NCBI GenBank assembly: GCA_034766995.1 | Contig: CM068318.1 | Span: forward strand, 33,771,956 to 33,835,955 | Direction of reading: 5' to 3' | From: Acanthacorydalis orientalis | Taxonomy: Eukaryota > Arthropoda > Insecta > Megaloptera > Corydalidae | Length of the DNA: 64,000 bases | Shown here: positions 11,232 through 22,451 of the stretch, piece by piece | Numbering within the stretch: position 1 is the stretch's first letter | Layout of the letters: the number at the start of each line of letters is the position of its first letter | Notes under the pieces: model-generated | What the model was told of the DNA's origin: nothing | The model's database searches: none | The model's input: only the letters and a program-made list of their open reading frames with translations | Program-made: the position numbers and the translations under genes

Positions 11232-12461
11232 ATTCCTATTGTTGTCTTATTTTAATTATTTTTTTATTTAGTTTTATACATGTTTATTTATTTAACTTCC
11301 TTTTGATTTATGAATTTGGCATCGATTACGTTTTGCACCATAAGTAATAAAAAAGTATAAATTATAAGTAAATATAATTATAAATATAAGTAAATATAAA
11401 TTATCTTTGATAAATAAGTAAATATTATTAAATAATCAAAAAAAAAATCAATAAGTAAGTAGAATATAGCCTCTTGTGTACAGCAATGAAGAAAATCACT
11501 GATTATTGTTGTCGTTAGGTTACAATATTTAAAAGCAAGAATAATAAATTCCAGATGTTTACATTTTTATATATGTATTATTTTTTGTCTCGAAAATAAA
11601 TAGAAACAATTCATATTTCTTAAATAAATCTTGATTCTATGCTTATGTCTTTATATTCCCGCTATAAAGTATAAAAAATAACAATCAAAAACGATGTCAT
11701 GGAACTATACATAATCTACGAAAATAGTCCATGTGTATATACAGGCATTGAGTTATGTGGATTGAGAAAAAGACAAAAATATAAGTTTTGTATACTGCTT
11801 CGTCCACATCGTTTACCGACGGAGTAAAATCATAATCGTTTTTTATTATCGTATTTTTATTATAACTATTTTATTAATATTTATGTTAAAGAATAGAAAA
11901 ACTAGTATATTTTCTTAAAACTCTTACTAGATATATTAGAAAAAATGATTATGTGTAAGAATTTTCATTTCAAACGAAATTGTATATCTGATATAAAATA
12001 TGTTATCGAGACATTATTTTATAGAAAAAATAAGAACACCATAAACTTTTTAAACTTATTTCAAGCTCTATGATTTTTTATTACTTCGCGTTTACTTTAT
12101 TCTGTTTAGTTTCGTTTTAGAGAATCAAATCAATTATTTTTGATTATATTATATGGATACTATGCGTTGGAATAAAATTTTGCATGGAAACCAAATCTTG
12201 GAAATCACAATAAAAATTGAAATATATTGAATACTTTTATTAAACTACTATAATAACAAAGCTACTTTGGTATTCAAAACATAAAGTTTAAGCATTATTT
12301 GTGTGTATATATATATATACATACATATGTATGTATATATATATAAAACTTATGAAATTTATATTTTAAATATTAAGTCATTAATTAAAATAAAAACATA
12401 TTCAGAGTACGATGATTTGTAATTTATATGTATATATATATAAGTTAATCTTTTTTATACA
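10840..12461. other. Gene-free A/T-rich spacer
   Basis: No gene seen. It holds a (TA)n/TATG array at 11190-11232 and a perfectly self-complementary TA/CATA tract at about 12308-12345. Confidence 0.5.
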
Positions 12462-12625
12462 CGAGGGTTATTTGAAAAATTCGCGGCCTAACTATAAAAG
12501 AATATAACTTGTGTTTTTAAATTACTTTTACTTTTTATTGTGGTCCCCGTGACTTCAATGCACTTCACCCAGTCATGCTCCAGTGCTTTTATGCCATCCT
12601 AGAAATCTTTTTCTTAGGAATTAGT
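12462..12625 (-). mobile_element. D-type mariner, 3'-end fragment
   Basis: It begins CACGAGGGTTATTTGAAAAA after TA and is closely similar over about 160 bases to the start of the next entry (shared GCGGCCTAACTATAAAA). It breaks off after CCTAGAAATC. Only the 3' end of a minus-strand mariner is present. Confidence 0.65.
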
Positions 12626-12939
12626 TGTTTCAAATAAGAAAAAAGCGTATTAGAAACAAGATAGACCCTTATTAGAATCCAGGAAATCATAGAATATTCG
12701 AATTTTATTATAAAAAGGAGTGATATAGAACATGTTTTAAAAATATAGTATATTGGATTTGATCAGAATTTTTGATTGAATAGTATAAATGAAATGATTG
12801 GAAAATTCGCTAAAATTCAGTAAATAGAAAATAACTTGCCACTTTTGCTTGTATATTCAAATAATTTGTGGATTTTTGAGTGAGATCAGAAGTTAACGAA
12901 AATTATAATTTTTTTCTTTTTATAAAAATAATGACCATA

Positions 12940-13917
12940 AACGAAAGCAATTTGAAAAGCACGCGGCCTAACTATAAAACAGTATAAGTTGTTTTTAAAT
13001 TATTTTTATTTCCAATATGGTCTCTTGAACTTCAATGCATTTCATCTAGGGATGCTCCAGTGTTTTTATGACGTCCTAGAAATCCTGTACTTTGATGTCC
13101 TCAAAATAGCGATTCACTGTTGCTATCAGTTTTTCATCTGACGAAAATCGTCTACCACCAAGGATTTTTCTAAGTTTTGGGAACACAGAAATCTGAGAAG
13201 GGCAAATCTAAAGAATAGGCTGGATGGGGTAGAAAGTCGTCCTTCAATTTAGTGAGTTTTACCATGGATACAACACTTATTTGTAGACGTGTATTGTGCT
13301 GATGGCAAATGTTTTTTTTCTTTGATAAACCTGGTCTTTTCTCACGAATTGTTTAATCAAATTCATCCAAAAGTTTAGCACAATACTCGCCCATTATCGT
13401 TTGACTCTTTAGAAGGTAGACAATTAGCAGGACCTCTTTACTATCCCAAAAAATTGAAACCATATCTTTTCCAGTGGATAAAAGTGATTTTGATTTTTTT
13501 AGTCGCGGAAAATCGCCATGCATGTAATGATTTGATTGCTTTCTTAACTATAGAGTGTAATGGTGAATCTAAGTCTCATCTGCAGTCATAAATTGCTGGA
13601 TAAAGTCAGTGGTATACCCTCTTAAATTGATATAAATAGTCTTTGGAAATTTGTACTAGAATGCATTTATGATCAATTGTCAGCAAACGCAGCACCCATT
13701 TTGCTGATAGCTTTTTCATATATAACTTTTCAGTTAGGATTGTGATACACGTGTTCATCTAAGACACCTACAACCTTAGCCATTTCGAGACACCTTCATT
13801 CGCCGGCTCTGTAAGACAATATCGTGTACTTTGTGGATGATTTCTTCTGTCATTGTAGTTTTTGGACGTCCACTACTTAGGTTATCTTCTAAGATTACAC
13901 GGGGCCACATTTCCTGA
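12940..13917 (-). mobile_element. D-type mariner, 5'-truncated, about 980 bp
   Basis: The left end ACGAAAGCAATTTGAAAAGC follows TA. Read on the minus strand, the element carries catalytic-domain remnants: a CHQHNTRLQ stretch where relatives have HQDNAP (second Asp changed to His), then about 34 residues on FLPHPAYSLDLPFSDF with the third Asp. Further upstream are KLYMKKLSAKWVLRLLT-like residues of the linker after the HTH. The N-terminal HTH and the 5' inverted repeat are missing; the similarity fades at about 13917. Many stops are present. Confidence 0.65.
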
Positions 13918-13972
13918 TAAATTAAATGAATAAAAATAATATTTGTTTTAATATAATAATATTAACTTGTCT

Positions 13973-14039
<67 letters not shown>

Positions 14040-14040
14040 A
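13973..14040. repeat. (AC)n(AT)n compound microsatellite
   Basis: About 10 AC units pass into about 20 AT units. It lies immediately left of the Tigger-like element. Confidence 0.95.
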
Positions 14041-14297
14041 TGAAATATAAAATACAGTGAATTTTCGTTATAAGCTACCCAAGTTGAATCAATTTTCTCA
14101 AAAAAGTGGCGTCTAAAAAAAAATAAACTATAACGAGAAATGAGACTAAAATTTTCTTGGAAGTATGAAAAGGCTTACAGTGCATAAATATAAGAAAGTA
14201 TTCATAATTAGTACCACATTTTAACAAAATAAATGGAAATAAAACAATTTTTTTATACATTTTTGTGACTGTTAATTTAAATTCTCATGTAGATATC

Positions 14298-15252
14298 TTA
14301 ACCCTTAACGATCGAGACCTTTTTTTTGTAATACTCGCCCATAAGACGACAGAAAATTAGGTGATAACATTTTTACACGTATTCCAAAGAGATCTTTCAG
14401 ATAATACCTTTGCACTTACTTTATTATTTGCATACTCATTTGTATCCTTTATTATATTGTTTATTAGCTCATTGGTAAAAAATATTCTAATGGTTCTATT
14501 ACATCTTGGGGAATTTGGGGATCCGGTATCTTAGAAAATGTTGTGAAAGGTATTTTAGTTATGTCAGGGTCATTTTATGAAACATCCTTCCAATCGGCAT
14601 CATTCTCAAGGAGGTTTTCATTGGAACTGTTGTTGCTTTCTTCACTGGTACTTGAAAGGCGTCGAACTTTTTTCCGTTTAAATTGCACCACATCACTATC
14701 AGAATTGCTATTATTATCGAAGTTATATTCACAGTCAAATTATTCAAATATTCAAAAACATTTTTCATATATATTTTTGTAAATCAAACATGCATTCGTC
14801 TTCACTGCTGTTAATTTTATAATCAATGTCTTTATGTATTTCCTCCTTGATTTATAATTTGAAAATTTGATTGTGTATTTATTTTATAAAAATAAACTAA
14901 CGCTTATAATATTGAAAATACTCAATTTGTAAATCACAAATATATAATATTTACACGTTGTAACCTTCTAAATAACAAAACTACACTGAATATCATTGCG
15001 ACGAAACTGTTGTGCAAATGCCATAATATTCACGTCTTAAAACGTTATATAACTGTAAATATTTCTTGTCAGTGGATGATCAACTAACTATCTAATGCAA
15101 TAAGTTGCAATATTTAATAAAAAAACTACAAGAATGATAAGTAAATGAAATGAAAACTAAATTCTTTACATGACCCCGTATTGGGGCTTTTCGTTTTCTA
15201 TGGCATAAGTGTGATGTCCCCGTAGCGGAGCCTTTTGACCGTTAAGGGTTAA
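14298..15252 (-). mobile_element. piggyBac-like non-autonomous element (947 bp plus TTAA duplications)
   Basis: It is flanked exactly by TTAA at 14298-14301 and 15249-15252. The inverted ends are CCCTTAACGATCGAGACC and CCCTTAACGGTCAAAAGGCT. TTAA duplication and CCC...GGG ends define piggyBac-type elements. Just inside the right end, a GACCCCGTATTGGGGCTTTT block and a TCCCCGTAGCGGAGCCTTTT block form an imperfect subterminal direct repeat. The minus strand encodes only the N-terminal part of a transposase. The element sits inside a Tigger-like element, so it arrived later. Confidence 0.85.
14360..14850 (-). pseudogene. piggyBac-like transposase, N-terminal part, broken
   Basis: Read on the minus strand, the sequence shows the acidic, Ser/Asn-rich head typical of this family: an NFDNNSNSDSD block, then FKRKKVRRLSSTSEES. 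It then enters the conserved start of the transposase body: DPDITKIPFTTF, IPDPQIPQDVIEPLEYF, a frame change, then ELINNIIKDTNEYANNK and LSERSLWNT. In the family this is where the domain carrying the catalytic aspartates begins, but the sequence jumps straight to the 3' end of the element near 14340, so the catalytic core is absent. At least two stops and two shifts are present. The plus-strand frame at 14543-14782 is a shadow. Confidence 0.75.
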
Positions 15253-15402
15253 ATGTAAAAAAATATGAATTGAAAAACACATAGCACTAATATTTAATAT
15301 AATGTAAATACAGGTACTCAACTTTAATTTGATATAGGCGGCCGAGGTGGTTTATATCAAAAGTCGTTTATATCGAGGTCGCTTATATCGAGAATACACT
15401 GT

Positions 15403-15826
15403 AGTTTCCTTATTATATATACAAAATTCATTTAATTGTATGTTTTTAATTGAGTGATTCATTTGGATTGAGTTCAGTGAGATATAAATAAGCAAAATTG
15501 TTTATTCATAAAATACCATTCATTACTAAATTTATTTTCTCGTTAGTAAATTCGTTTGTATTAGATGAATTGATAAAATATATTGTTTGAAGACATATGT
15601 GTATTTAAAATATCGTAACGATTGAATTCTATATTACATTAACTTGTTAAAAATAACTCAAATATTTTTAATGATATTGAAAATAAATATTTAGTTTAAC
15701 TGAAATAAAAAAAAATCATATCAAATATACATTTTTCAGAAAGTTATTTATATAAAAATATTTTAGTTAATTAATTTATGTGTATCATCATTTTCTAACA
15801 TAAGTTGAAATTAATTTAATTTCAGT
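15403..15826. other. Gene-free A/T-rich spacer
   Basis: Nothing recognised. Confidence 0.5.
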
Positions 15827-15995
15827 ATATTGGATTTTAATATTTGTGCAGTGAATAGAAATAGTCTTTTTATGTCTATCGTAAAATTTTTTCATGAATG
15901 ATTTTCTAAGTGAGAAAAGCTTGTATAAATTTTAATAATAAAAAGTACAAACTTAATTTTTGCGAATTACTTATTTGTCAGCTATAATTATAAAA
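15827..15995. repeat. Inverted repeat, left arm
   Basis: This stretch is the inverted counterpart of 17245-17396, with close identity. Shared blocks include ATTTCTATTCACTG, TACGATAGACATAA and TTATAGCTGACA, read on the minus strand here. The outer boundary is sharp at TTGG/CCAA. Confidence 0.8.
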
Positions 15996-16004
15996 TTAAC
16001 AACT

Positions 16005-16005
16005 T

Positions 16006-16073
<68 letters not shown>
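16005..16073. repeat. (AC)n(AT)n(AG)n compound microsatellite
   Basis: Three dinucleotide runs in series: about 6 AC, 16 AT and 11 AG units. It forms the left flank of a hairpin miniature element. Confidence 0.95.
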
Positions 16074-16254
16074 GTGATTCAATTTAGGTTTCCACATAAA
16101 AGTATTAAAAAACCCCGCAAAAATTAAAAAAAATCTTATTTTTTATTTAATATTTTAGTTTAATTGTATTTTAGTATCGAATTGAAATAAAATACTAAAT
16201 AAAAAATACTATGACTTTTTTAATACTTTCATGTGGACGCCTAAATTGAATCAG
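16074..16254. mobile_element. Hairpin miniature element M1 in TA-rich site
   Basis: The inverted ends are TGATTCAATTTAGGTTTCCA and, inverted, TGATTCAATTTAGGCGTCCA, continuing for about 38 bases with few mismatches. The centre is A/T-rich and also partly self-complementary (TTTAATATTTTAGTTTAATT... against AATTGAAATAAAATACTAAA). The flanks are microsatellite on the left and TATATATA on the right. The size and apparent TA target point to a Tc1/mariner-type miniature element without coding capacity. Related copies: 40798, 52685 and 52877. Confidence 0.8.
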
Positions 16255-16900
16255 CCTATATATATATATATTTATAACCTTCATATGTTAAAGTAAATTG
16301 TTAATAGTATGTGCAACATATAATTTACTTAATCGTTTGCCAAAAATATAATTAATACAGTAACTTTTGAATATTTTGAAATTATGAAATCGAAAAGCGA
16401 ACAAATCATTTGTATTTGAATTGAAATATTATCATTTTAATGAAGTAACATTAAATCGAATAACAATATAAATATACATTTTTAACACTATGTATTTATT
16501 TCTATCGAAATATAATCTCACAATTGATAAATCAAATAATCTTCTTCTCACTGTTCTGTATTCTTATTAAAAAATATAATACATGAATGAAATATTTGTG
16601 AACAATGTTATCGTTGATTAATCACAACATGAAAAGCATTTACTATATAAATAACTCAAATATTATTAAAGTAGGTGTGATAAAAATTATGAAATATAAG
16701 TTTTTAAAATTAGTATTTATTTACCTTAAATTACACTGTGAGACAAAAATGTGTTTTTTTTTTGTATTTTCGGGTTCTACTAGTCAAAATAAGTATCAAT
16801 ACACCGATTTGTCGTAGTTACTGGTCTATCACACTTTTTTTCAAGCCTTCAAGACCTATATTTTTTGTATAATTTACAATGTTGTAAATTAGACTTTGTG
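16255..16900. other. Gene-free A/T-rich spacer
   Basis: No support for the 70-codon frame at 16605-16817: its composition follows the A/T background and no motif is seen. Confidence 0.5.
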
Positions 16901-17069
16901 TAACGTATATTTACACATTTAGACATATTTGAACGACTTTACAAAACATTTTCTCGAAACAGCCGCTAGAGGCGTTGTTATCTTATTTGTTTTGGCGCGC
17001 TTAGCTTAGTTTTATTATAATACTTGACGCGGACTGTGGTGCGTTTGCAGTTGTCAAACAAGTAAAAAA

Positions 17070-18090
17070 ACGACTACACGTGCTAATTTTAATCGTTTAC
17101 ATTGTCCAGATTGTTTTTGTTACGTTTGTGATTATTATATCCGACCGAATCAAATAAAATATCCAGTTACGAAGACGTCAAAGTTTTCCATCGCTTACGA
17201 AAAGTATTTTGGTATGGAAATATCAAATCAAAACCAAACATGGTTGCCGTTATAGCTGACAGGTAATTCACAAAAATTAATTTAGTACTTTTTTATTATT
17301 AAAATTTATTCAAGATCACTTAGAAAATCGTTCTTGAAAACATTTTACGATAGACATAAGACTATTTCTATTCACTGTACAAATATTAAAATCCAATAAA
17401 CCGCATGTCGTTTGTGGATCTTTTCGATCAACTGTAGAGGCCTGGATGCGAGGAGAAAAACGTAAACTGTAATTTGGTATTCCAAAAAATTAGTGAGAAC
17501 TACAAAATACGTAAACGGTTGTTCCTTTTGTATGGTAGATCTTTTGCATTTTAATAAAAATAAAGATTCGTTCTCATGTGTATTACCCGGACATTATTTC
17601 TCCCTACGGTCTCACACTCTGAAACATTGCTAGTGCCACTGATTTATTTTCGTCACCCGAAACAAATGAAATTGAACTTCATAGTTCTCTAGAAAAGCTG
17701 TTCTCATAAGACAAAAATAACAAAAATCCACACTTTCTGAATGAGCAAGAATTGAACGATTTAGATTTGAGACTTAAGACTTACGAAATTTAACGCAGAC
17801 ATTTTAACATCGAGGATAATGTAATGGGCTCCTCTCGACAAAAGTTGCAAAATTAAATTTGCTCGTTCGTCATTGCCATTTAGACTCGTTCAGTGATAAT
17901 ATGGGAGATATTAATGAAGAACATGGAGAGAGGTTCTACCAAGGTAGCTGTCATGGAAAAACGGTATCAAGGATCATGAGACTGTCCTATGATGGGTGAC
18001 TATATGTGGAACTTGCTTCGAGAAGATATGACTGAAAAACGAAAAAAATCAGAAAAAGATTGATTTTTGATAAAAAAACAATCTCTGAAC
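17070..18090 (+). pseudogene. Degenerate transposon-associated gene of unknown insect family
   Basis: Near 17100-17150 the plus strand reads HCPDCFCYVCDYYIRPNQIK, a cysteine-rich block, followed by KYPVTKTSKFSIAYEKYFG. Near 17875-18050 it reads HLDSFSDNMGDINEEHGERF, then after a frame change KVAVMEKRYQG and MMGDYMWNLLREDMTEKRKK. A HLD-F--N-G---EEHGERF stretch followed by ME-RYQG-W and a DY-W-L-RED tail recurs in many uncharacterised multicopy insect proteins that I take to be transposon-derived; I cannot name the superfamily. The two parts are separated by about 700 bases of degraded sequence with stops. CAG|GTAATT at about 17261 could be a splice donor. It is clearly non-functional. Confidence 0.45.
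17245..17396. repeat. Inverted repeat, right arm
   Basis: Inverted partner of 15827-15995, separated by about 1.25 kb. The arm lies inside the degenerate transposon-associated gene, so the left arm is probably a fragment of another copy in opposite orientation. Confidence 0.8.
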
Positions 18091-18966
18091 GATTATCTAA
18101 TTTAGTACTAATAAAAAAATTAAAATATAAACTGAGTTGAGCTTATTATTTCTCTAAAGTCGCAGAAATACAAATTAATTAAAAAAAATTATAAAATCAA
18201 GAAAACTGGTGTTTGACTGACTATAATTATCATTTAAATGAAAATATGGGTAAATTCTTATTTTTCTTAATGTGTTTTTTTTAAAATCAATCAAAAAACT
18301 CAAACAAACAATTTTTAATATTTTGTCGCGTTTTTATGTTATTGACATGTCTGTAAAGTACGTTTCAATTTTTAATAGATTATGTTTGTTTGAATAAAAC
18401 AACTATAGTTTTTACCACTGTGGATCATTTACTTTTACAAATGAATTTTCCACTATTCTAAAAACTATAAAAAACTGTTCCTGATGAAAATTGATTATCG
18501 AACTTTTTTTTATTTTTGCTGCATGCTTTTGATGTCAATCTTTTCATACTCAGAGCGTTGAAAAATTGAAAAGGATTAGATTTTTTTGTACAATAGAGCT
18601 TTAAGAGTGATGATATTACTATATGAATGCGAGTAGTAAATTTATCAATAAATAATTATTGAATATCTTTTATTAAAAAAATTGTAACTTGAAATTTATT
18701 GTTATGACGTCGTGGAAGTAAGCAAAAAGTCATTTGTTACTCGCCTAACTAGTTGATTTTCGCTTTTTTAGTATGTCAATAATTTCTTGTACAAGAAAGT
18801 ATTTTAAATAAAGTCTGAAGAGTTCAATCTAGAGATTCACTGTGTTTTAAAATGTAGTCTTTAAAAAAAATGTAATGTTTACTAAGAGAAATAAATTCAA
18901 ACCAGTGGACATTACTTTGCCGAAACTAATAAATTCTGGAAAAAGCTTTTAGGGACATTTTGTATG
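18091..18966. other. Gene-free A/T-rich spacer
   Basis: Nothing recognised. Confidence 0.5.
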
Positions 18967-18974
18967 CACTAAGC

Positions 18975-19378
18975 CAGTGATATTCAAACTTTGTAGAGTT
19001 ACGGAACCTTTAAGATTATATTTTTTGCGGAACCTTTAAGATTATATATTTTTGCGGAACCCTACCATTTCCAGAAAACTCAAGATGCCCTCAAGTACCC
19101 CACAAGTTTTGAAAATCATTCATCTTACATGACCAAATTTTATTATTTACATCTGATTAAACGGGATGGTAATGTGTACTTATAAATACAATGGGTTATA
19201 CATAATAATAGGTATTTATAGAAATAAAAGAAATTATTATAAATTAAGTAATTTGGATTTTTAGCTTTTTGGGTCTTTTTTTCGAAATTTTTTTCGAATT
19301 TTGACTTTGATTCGCGGAACTTTTGAAGAGGTTTCACGAAATTCCAAGGTTCCGCGGAACACTGTTTGAAAAACACTG
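18975..19378. mobile_element. hAT-type miniature element (404 bp)
   Basis: The ends are CAGTGATATTCAAACTTTGT and, inverted, CAGTGTTTTTCAAACAGTGT, both followed by a GGAACC block. The flanking 8-mers CACTAAGC (18967-18974) and CACTAACC (19379-19386) match at seven of eight positions, as expected for the 8-bp target duplication of hAT transposons. A CGGAACCTTTAAGATTATAT unit is duplicated in tandem near 19008-19050. No transposase is encoded; the 77-codon minus-strand frame inside shows no motif. Confidence 0.85.
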
Positions 19379-19499
19379 CACTAACCTAACATCTATATCA
19401 AACTCAATATTTTAATAAATACTGCAACTAAGTTTAATTTTTTAATGACACTAATTAAGTAATAAAATTTAGTTTAGTTTTTTAAATTTATTAATCTAC

Positions 19500-20425
19500 T
19501 ATTATTGTTGTATTCAATTATATTTCTTTTTCAATATAAAGGTGGAGCACTAATCCTATTACAAATAGAAATTTCAATAGTTTGGTCATTTTGAATCGTT
19601 TTTCTATACTTTTTTTCTTTATTATGTTCAGAATTTTTTCTAAAAATAAAATAATTTTTAAAAATAATTTCTTTTAAATGGTCTCCTCTTTCATTAACGC
19701 AATACATTGCGCGTACAAAGACGTTGTTCATTAAGGCAGTTAGTGTTGTGCGGGATATGCCTTCAATAACAGCCATGATTGATGCCTTCAGCTGATCGAT
19801 AGTGCTTGGCTTGACTTTGTTGTTGTCTTTCATACAACATCCTCATGAATAAAATGTGCCGTTAGAGTTGAAATGTCCCTCATCCGACATAAATAAAGAA
19901 TTGATAAACATTTCTTCTTGGGTAAATCGCAATAGTTTTTGAAAAAATCTAGCGGAATCTGTACATCTTCAGTATTTAAACTGCTTGTCAGGTGAACTTT
20001 ATACGGAAATAAATTTAAATCCTCATGCAATGTCTGTGATAGTCCTTCAATTCAATCCACTTGTTGCAATCAGTTGTCTTGTAGAAGTTCTTGAATTACC
20101 ATCGATAGCAGTGGCTACTGCGGCGATGTTTTCGCGTGTTCGAACTGCTGAGTTTCAATTAAAAGGCGTTCCTTTGAAACTACCTGTCTCATTGAATTGT
20201 TTTATGATCCGAATGATTGTCCAATGACTGGGAATATCGCATATTTATTCATTTTTCAATACACGTTGGACCGCAATCATAGAGTTTAACCTGAAGTACA
20301 TTTATATTACTCTAATTCGTTCTTTTCTAGAACCGTTTCCATTTTATTTAAGAAATAAAATAAATTAAAAAACGGAGATATTTAGTTTTTTTTGGTAGTG
20401 AGATTGATGTCCCATCCCTGTATTT
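19500..20425 (-). mobile_element. Tc1/mariner-superfamily element, internally deleted
   Basis: A minus-strand transposase relic lies between about 19531 and 20340. The right end, read inverted, starts near TACAGGGATGGGACATCAAT at about 20423. The left end is too worn to place exactly. Confidence 0.6.
19531..20340 (-). pseudogene. Tc1/mariner-like transposase lacking its catalytic centre
   Basis: On the minus strand, after stops and shifts, the N-terminal part reads like a helix-turn-helix: a QFNETGSFKGTP-like block, AVRTRENIAAV, and TSTRQLIATSG. Then come TLHEDLNLFPYKVHLTSSL, a YCDL stretch, and SDE-HF-like residues (from MRDISTLTAHF in another frame) that mark the first catalytic aspartate region. 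It then jumps directly to a C-terminal segment: STIDQLKASIMAVIEGIS, then VFVRAMYCVNERGDHLKEII. The second and third aspartates are missing, so this is an internally deleted copy. The family is the insect Tc1/mariner relatives often annotated as Tc3-like, or by an HTH domain of unknown function. Confidence 0.6.
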
Positions 20426-20728
20426 ATTTAATTTCTTATTATGAGTCTATATTTTTATTGAATGATTTCGTTTATATATATATATATATTACTCAAAAAG
20501 TGGTTATGATGTTAATTTATTCATATGCTATTTTTATTTTAAATATATTATGAATGAACATTTCAATAATAAAATTATTCATTTTTTATGTGCGTTACCA
20601 CTTAGCTGAAATTAAAAGTTTGAAAATACAAAATTTGTTGAAATTATATTTTATAAAATAATTAATATATTTACAGATTGTTAACGAATGAGTAATTTCT
20701 GTGTTAAGCATTAAAATATATTAAGATA

Positions 20729-21171
20729 TTGCGCTTGGTAGAAAAATAATTGCAATTTATGATCTTCAAATTCATATACATTTTTATCTTTTTTAATTTT
20801 CTTAACTATTTTAAGTGGTTCAGAACTGGTCGATGACTAACACCTAACTTTTGTGAAACTTCTTGAATTGTTGTGAACGGTTCTGATTCAACTAATGCCT
20901 TCAGTTGATCGTTATGAACTGAAAAAAGACGCCTGCCACCTTCTTTATCTTCAAGGCTCTCGTCCCCAGCACGACATTTTTTCCATCTTTAATTCAATAG
21001 CCCAATTTAAATCAAAATTAATAATAAAACCAAAGTCGATGTTACCAAAATATAGACTGGAAAATGCACTTTAAACTGATATTAACTCGAACATGATGAA
21101 ATGATACATTAAAAAAGATTAAGGTTAGAAGTCAGAAAACAAAAACCGTAATTATTTTCCTACCAACCTAA
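20729..21171 (-). mobile_element. A-type non-autonomous mariner, copy c (443 bp)
   Basis: The right end is, inverted, TTAGGTTGGTAGGAAAATAA; the left end is worn (TTGCGCTTGGTAGAAAAATA); TA lies on both sides. The HTH remnants on the minus strand run from a GDESLEDKEGGRRL-like block to KLGVSH. This copy has lost about 115 further bases at the start of the HTH (the AETA...ERTVQ part), so its size is below the family norm. Confidence 0.85.
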
Positions 21172-21267
21172 TATTTCATAAGATATTTTTGTAATCTAGT
21201 AAAGATATTTTATTATCGACATCTTGATACTGTAACTGAAACTAAATGAAATTTTCATTATAGTTAA

Positions 21268-21348
<81 letters not shown>

Positions 21349-22451
21349 AACAGAGTAATTTGTTGAATTTTGTAGTGGTAAATATTTCAAAGTGAATAAA
21401 TATTGAATAATTGTTTAAAAGTAATACAATAAATCAATGTAATAGTAATATAAATTATAAAGTACCAGTGAAGATCTCATATACAGTAAAAGGGAACGTA
21501 AATTTGGTAAAAATAATTCAGTAAAAAATATTGTATTTACATTCAAAGAGGAAATGTGCGCCGTTTGTCAAACACTGTACTGCAAAGCACTGCTGTGATT
21601 TATTGATAAAGTTTTTAGTGGGTTTAATTCTCCTTTTGTTTTTTTAATATGTTCTGGTTTTTATAGCGTGTTTGTGTAATTGAACTCAAAGAAAATTATA
21701 AAAAAAAATATTATTGAGTGGCGAAGAAGTTAATAAAAACTATATCTTAATTGAACTGAGTAATCTTGATTGTAATATTTTTTTTTAAACTTGACTTGTT
21801 TCAAAAAGAAAAACATTACATTAATAAACATTACATTTAGATAAAAATTAAAGATATAATGAAAATGACAAGGAGATAATAATGATATTAACAAAAAAAG
21901 TATACTTGTTAAAAAATTACAATTTATAAAAAATAAATTTTGACTACTATAAACGATATTTAGTTTATTTTTAGGATATTTGTTGGAAATGGTATTTCAT
22001 TTTTTTGAAAATAGAAGTATAGGTTCGTTAGAGTTTGAAAGATTTGAAATGCAATATACTCTAACGATCTATTGATGGATAAAGGGTTTAAACATGTTTT
22101 TTTTTTTCACTTGAATGATACAGTAACGTACCTTTTTTACGTTTACAATACTTGCTACTATTTTATCCTGAGTTTTAAAGTTTTCATATTTCTTGACTTT
22201 TTAGTTAATTTCTTTCGTCTGTTATCAATATTTTCTTTTCGGAAACATATCTATTGTAAACATTATGAAACTAGTTTCATCTTCTAATAAAATAAAAAAT
22301 AAATAGGAAAAATATTACTTCTTATTTTGAATCACAACATTCAATTAAATCATTTAGTTAATTTAAAATTGAATCCAAAGTTTAATTGAAAAAAGAATAT
22401 CTTATTACAAATTGTATTAAATTTACAAAGTAAAAATTGTTTATATAAATA
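21172..22451. other. Gene-free spacer with long (TA)n array
   Basis: (TA)n of about 75 bases at 21269-21343. No coding sequence is recognised; the 71-codon T-rich frame at 22072-22287 is hydrophobic but matches nothing I know. Confidence 0.5.

Larger units (their letters stand above)
14055..15401. mobile_element. Tigger/pogo-like miniature element interrupted by a piggyBac-like element
   Basis: The outer ends are CAGTGAATTTTCGTTATAAG and, inverted at the right, CAGTGTATTCTCGATATAAG. TA flanks both (14053-14054 and 15402-15403). These ends have the CAGT...TCG-TATAA form of Tigger/pogo elements. Without the internal insertion at 14298-15252 the element is only about 400 bp and codes for nothing, so it is a miniature derivative. 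Additional TTATATCGA/TTATATCAA motifs near 15340-15390 repeat the subterminal sequence. Confidence 0.75.

Noticed and set aside
14543..14782. 79-codon plus-strand, serine/leucine-rich frame
   Set aside because: Antisense shadow of the acidic piggyBac-like N-terminus.
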